Positions 62,165 through 64,000 of a stretch of DNA of 64,000 nucleotides are shown piece by piece. The number at the start of each line of letters is the position of its first letter. The stretch's first letter is position 1. The stretch spans positions 1 to 64,000 of the forward strand of contig DATKPE010000060.1 in NCBI GenBank assembly GCA_035524335.1. Reading direction: 5' to 3'. The DNA is from DATKPE01 sp035524335 (lineage in GTDB: Bacteria > Bacteroidota > Ignavibacteria > UBA10030 > SZUA-254). The notes beneath the pieces were generated by a model that worked only from the letters and a program-made list of their open reading frames with translations, had not been told where the DNA came from and did no database searches. Both the position numbers and the translations under genes were made by a program.

Positions 62165-63430
62165 ATGCGCCCGGTTCTCTCGACAGCCGTCGTTCTCCTC
62201 CTCATCGCCGCCGTGGTCTCCCCCGTCTCCGCCCGGAACGGCGGATCCGGCTACTCCCGCTACGGCATCGGCGACCTTCAGTACGGCCTGACGAGCGGAC
62301 TGCTCGGCATGGCAGGCTCCGGCCTGGCCGTCGTCTCCGCCAGCTCCATCAACGGGGAAAATCCGGCGGACTGGACTTCCATCAGCCGCGTCCGGATTTC
62401 GTTCACCGGCCTCTACGAAGGATACAAATCGTCCGATTATGAGTCCTCCGGCTATTTCTCGACCATGCGATTTTCCGGTCTCATGATCGCCATTCCCCTC
62501 GTCAGCAGTTCGGGAATCACCTTCACCGCGGGGGTGAATCCCTACAGCAACGTCAATTATAATATTTCCATCCCGACCACGCTCGGGGGATACGATTATG
62601 TTCTGCAGTATCTGGGCGAAGGGGGGATTTCGCAGGGGACAATGGGCGTTTCGTGGCGGCCCGGGGCCGCCCTCTCTCTCGGCGCGAAGCTGGATTACTA
62701 TTTCGGCACGCTCCGCCATTCGGTGACGCAGATGTTCGCCGGCAATCCGCCGCAGTATACCACGGCGGCCGATCTCCGCTCGACGAGCATGACGGGCCTC
62801 GGCTCCACCTTCGGCGCAACCTTCCGCGGCCTCGGCGATCTCCTCCACATCCCGGCGGGGCACACGCTCAGTCTGGCGGCGGCGGTGTCGACAACCTCAT
62901 GGCTCACCGCCTCGGACGAACGCTACTACGTCTACACCACCTCCTACACATCGTACGACACGCTGATCTCGCCCGACAGAAAGTTCAAGCTCCCGGTGCG
63001 GATCGCCGGCGGCATCTCCTATCAGGGCGACCGCTGGACCGTGGCGGCTGATTACTACACCCAGCCGTGGTCGCAGGCGCTCGACGACGGGACGCCGCTG
63101 ACCGGCATCCGCGACTGCTCCCGCTGGAGTTTCGGCGGCGAATACACCCCGAAGACCGAGAACAACTCCCCCTTCCTTCAGCGCCTCACTTACCGGGCGG
63201 GCTTCTTCTATCAGCAGAGTTATTACGACATCAACGGAACGGGCGTCAACGAGGCGGGCGGTGCAGCGGGCTGTTCCGTGCCCGTCTTTTCCGACTCGAA
63301 ACTGGGGCTTGCCCTTTCGTACAGCGTCCGCGGAACGACCGATCAGCTTATGCAGAAGGACCACATCATCCGATTTTCCCTCTCGCTCGATATCGGCGAG
63401 CTGTGGTTCATAAAAACACCGGAGGAATGA
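62165..63430 (+). CDS. Outer-membrane beta-barrel protein, FadL/PorV-like
   Basis: 421 aa. A signal peptide (VVLLLIAAVVSPVSAR), then SRYGIGDLQYGLTSGLLGMA and GENPADWTSISRVRISFTGL. The start of a FadL-like barrel in Bacteroidota typically has an N-terminal segment describing symmetric Gly/Asn/Pro-Ala motifs (here ENPADW; NPAG in PorV). Alternating strands continue to the C terminus (HIIRFSLSLDIGELWF). It may be a transporter or a T9SS accessory shuttle. Starts one base after the lipoprotein. Confidence 0.8.
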   Translation: MRPVLSTAVVLLLIAAVVSPVSARNGGSGYSRYGIGDLQYGLTSGLLGMAGSGLAVVSASSINGENPADWTSISRVRISFTGLYEGYKSSDYESSGYFSTMRFSGLMIAIPLVSSSGITFTAGVNPYSNVNYNISIPTTLGGYDYVLQYLGEGGISQGTMGVSWRPGAALSLGAKLDYYFGTLRHSVTQMFAGNPPQYTTAADLRSTSMTGLGSTFGATFRGLGDLLHIPAGHTLSLAAAVSTTSWLTASDERYYVYTTSYTSYDTLISPDRKFKLPVRIAGGISYQGDRWTVAADYYTQPWSQALDDGTPLTGIRDCSRWSFGGEYTPKTENNSPFLQRLTYRAGFFYQQSYYDINGTGVNEAGGAAGCSVPVFSDSKLGLALSYSVRGTTDQLMQKDHIIRFSLSLDIGELWFIKTPEE

Positions 63431-63436
63431 CCTGAT

Positions 63437-63874
63437 ATGATTGCCATCGGAGCGGACCACGCCGGATTCGAAATGAAGGAGAAGCTCAAACAGTTTCTCG
63501 GGGAGATGCATCTGGAATACAGGGATTACGGCACCGATTCCCTCCAGTCGGCCGATTATCCCGATTTTGCCCATACGGTTGCGGAGGCGGTCGGATCGGG
63601 TGCGGCGGAGCGGGGAATTCTGATCTGCGGAAGCGGCATCGGGATGTCGATCGTGGCGAACAAGCACGCCGGCGTCCGCGCCGCAAACGTCGAATCGATC
63701 GACGCCGCGCGTCTCTCGCGACAGCACAACAACGCCAATGTCCTGGCCCTCGGCGCCCGGATCACCACCTGGGACCGCGCCCGGGAAATTGTATCTCTGT
63801 TTCTGTCGACCGCGTTCGAAGGCGGCCGGCATGCGAAACGGGTTGAAAAAATCCACACACTGACGAATCTCTGA
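63437..63874 (+). CDS. rpiB: Ribose-5-phosphate isomerase B
   Basis: 145 aa, the usual RpiB/LacAB size. MIAIGADHAGFEMKE with Asp7-His8, active-site Cys64 in ILICGSGIGMSIVANK, then RAANVESIDAARLSRQHNNA and NVLALGARI. Interconverts ribose-5-phosphate and ribulose-5-phosphate. Six bases after the barrel gene. Confidence 0.95.
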   Translation: MIAIGADHAGFEMKEKLKQFLGEMHLEYRDYGTDSLQSADYPDFAHTVAEAVGSGAAERGILICGSGIGMSIVANKHAGVRAANVESIDAARLSRQHNNANVLALGARITTWDRAREIVSLFLSTAFEGGRHAKRVEKIHTLTNL

Positions 63875-63896
63875 CCGCCGCCCTCAGTCGCGGCGG
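63875..63896 (+). other. GC-rich hairpin after rpiB
   Basis: CCGCCGC-(8 bases)-GCGGCGG directly after the rpiB stop. Only a weak T-rich stretch follows, so a partial terminator at best. Confidence 0.4.
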
Positions 63897-63971
63897 CCGT
63901 CTCTTCCGATTCCAGGCACTGTCACCTTTACCGGGAGCGCGGTCGGCTCCCGCATTTATCGGACAACAACC

Positions 63972-64000
63972 ATGAAGAGCTTGCAGCAGCAGGACCCCGA
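63972..64000 (+). CDS. Start of a further gene, possibly serine hydroxymethyltransferase (cut by window end)
   Basis: ATG at 63972 opens MKSLQQQDP before the window ends. Short beginnings of this type (basic residue, then xLQxxDP) are common in GlyA of this group and rpiB-glyA neighbours are familiar in Bacteroidota, but nine residues cannot prove it. Confidence 0.35.

Overview
The window is a contiguous, GC-rich bacterial chromosome segment, densely packed with almost no intergenic space. Gene content points to the Bacteroidota/Chlorobiota/Ignavibacteriota (FCB) side of the tree. Evidence is four core parts of the type IX secretion system (T9SS: PorX-like regulator, SprA translocon, PorV shuttle, PorU sortase), the moxR-DUF58-batABCDE block, a diderm envelope (lipid A and Lpt genes) and proteins ending in T9SS sorting domains. 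Several genes have strong Shine-Dalgarno sites and several gaps hold E. coli-like TTGnnn-17-TAnnnT promoters. That fits an Ignavibacteria/Kapabacteria-like lineage better than Bacteroidia or Flavobacteriia, which use a different promoter consensus; this placement is inference.

Layout. 1-2.7 kb (minus): a Wza-type polysaccharide export protein (cut by the window edge) and rmlB. 2.9-11.1 kb (minus): one translationally coupled operon moxR, DUF58, BatD-like, batA, batB, batC, batD, batE. 11.5-15.4 kb (plus): lpxB, MsbA-like ABC exporter and LpxL-like acyltransferase, i.e. lipid A building and flipping. 15.8-16.6 kb (plus): a tandem pair of 125-aa pilin-like proteins with a good terminator. 16.7-18.5 kb (plus): a carbohydrate-binding-module esterase and a DUF4337 protein. 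18.5-23.4 kb (minus): argS, rsfS, a LytR_C protein, a small secreted protein, a GlmU-like uridylyltransferase and panC. 23.4-30.7 kb (minus): a plug-less TonB-receptor-like barrel, a 996-aa TPR protein, an OmpA-family protein and a TonB-like protein. 30.7-35.5 kb (minus): arginase, accD, tsaB, tsaE and porX. 35.6-43.1 kb (minus): sprA. 43.4-45.9 kb (plus): two LptF/LptG permeases. 45.9-59.1 kb (minus): a DUF5683-like protein, a metallopeptidase-propeller-barrel fusion, a 76-aa protein, a degenerate M6 peptidase with a sorting domain, porV, porU and an NTF2-like secreted protein. 59.2-59.5 kb (minus): a candidate structured small RNA with its own promoter and terminator. 59.5-64 kb (plus): a half-length glycogen-synthase-like protein, gmhB, a lipoprotein, an outer-membrane barrel, rpiB and the first codons of a gene that may be glyA.

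The common theme is the cell envelope: lipid A synthesis and transport, polysaccharide export, outer-membrane barrels, periplasmic TPR/vWA assemblies and T9SS. PorX would regulate, SprA translocate, PorV carry and PorU cleave and attach proteins with C-terminal sorting domains; one likely client lies immediately downstream of porV. The points I think most deserve a second look are the candidate rod-shaped RNA at 59.2-59.45 kb, the tandem pilin-like genes, the M6 peptidase that has lost its zinc ligands, and the acyltransferase and glycogen-synthase homologues with altered catalytic motifs.
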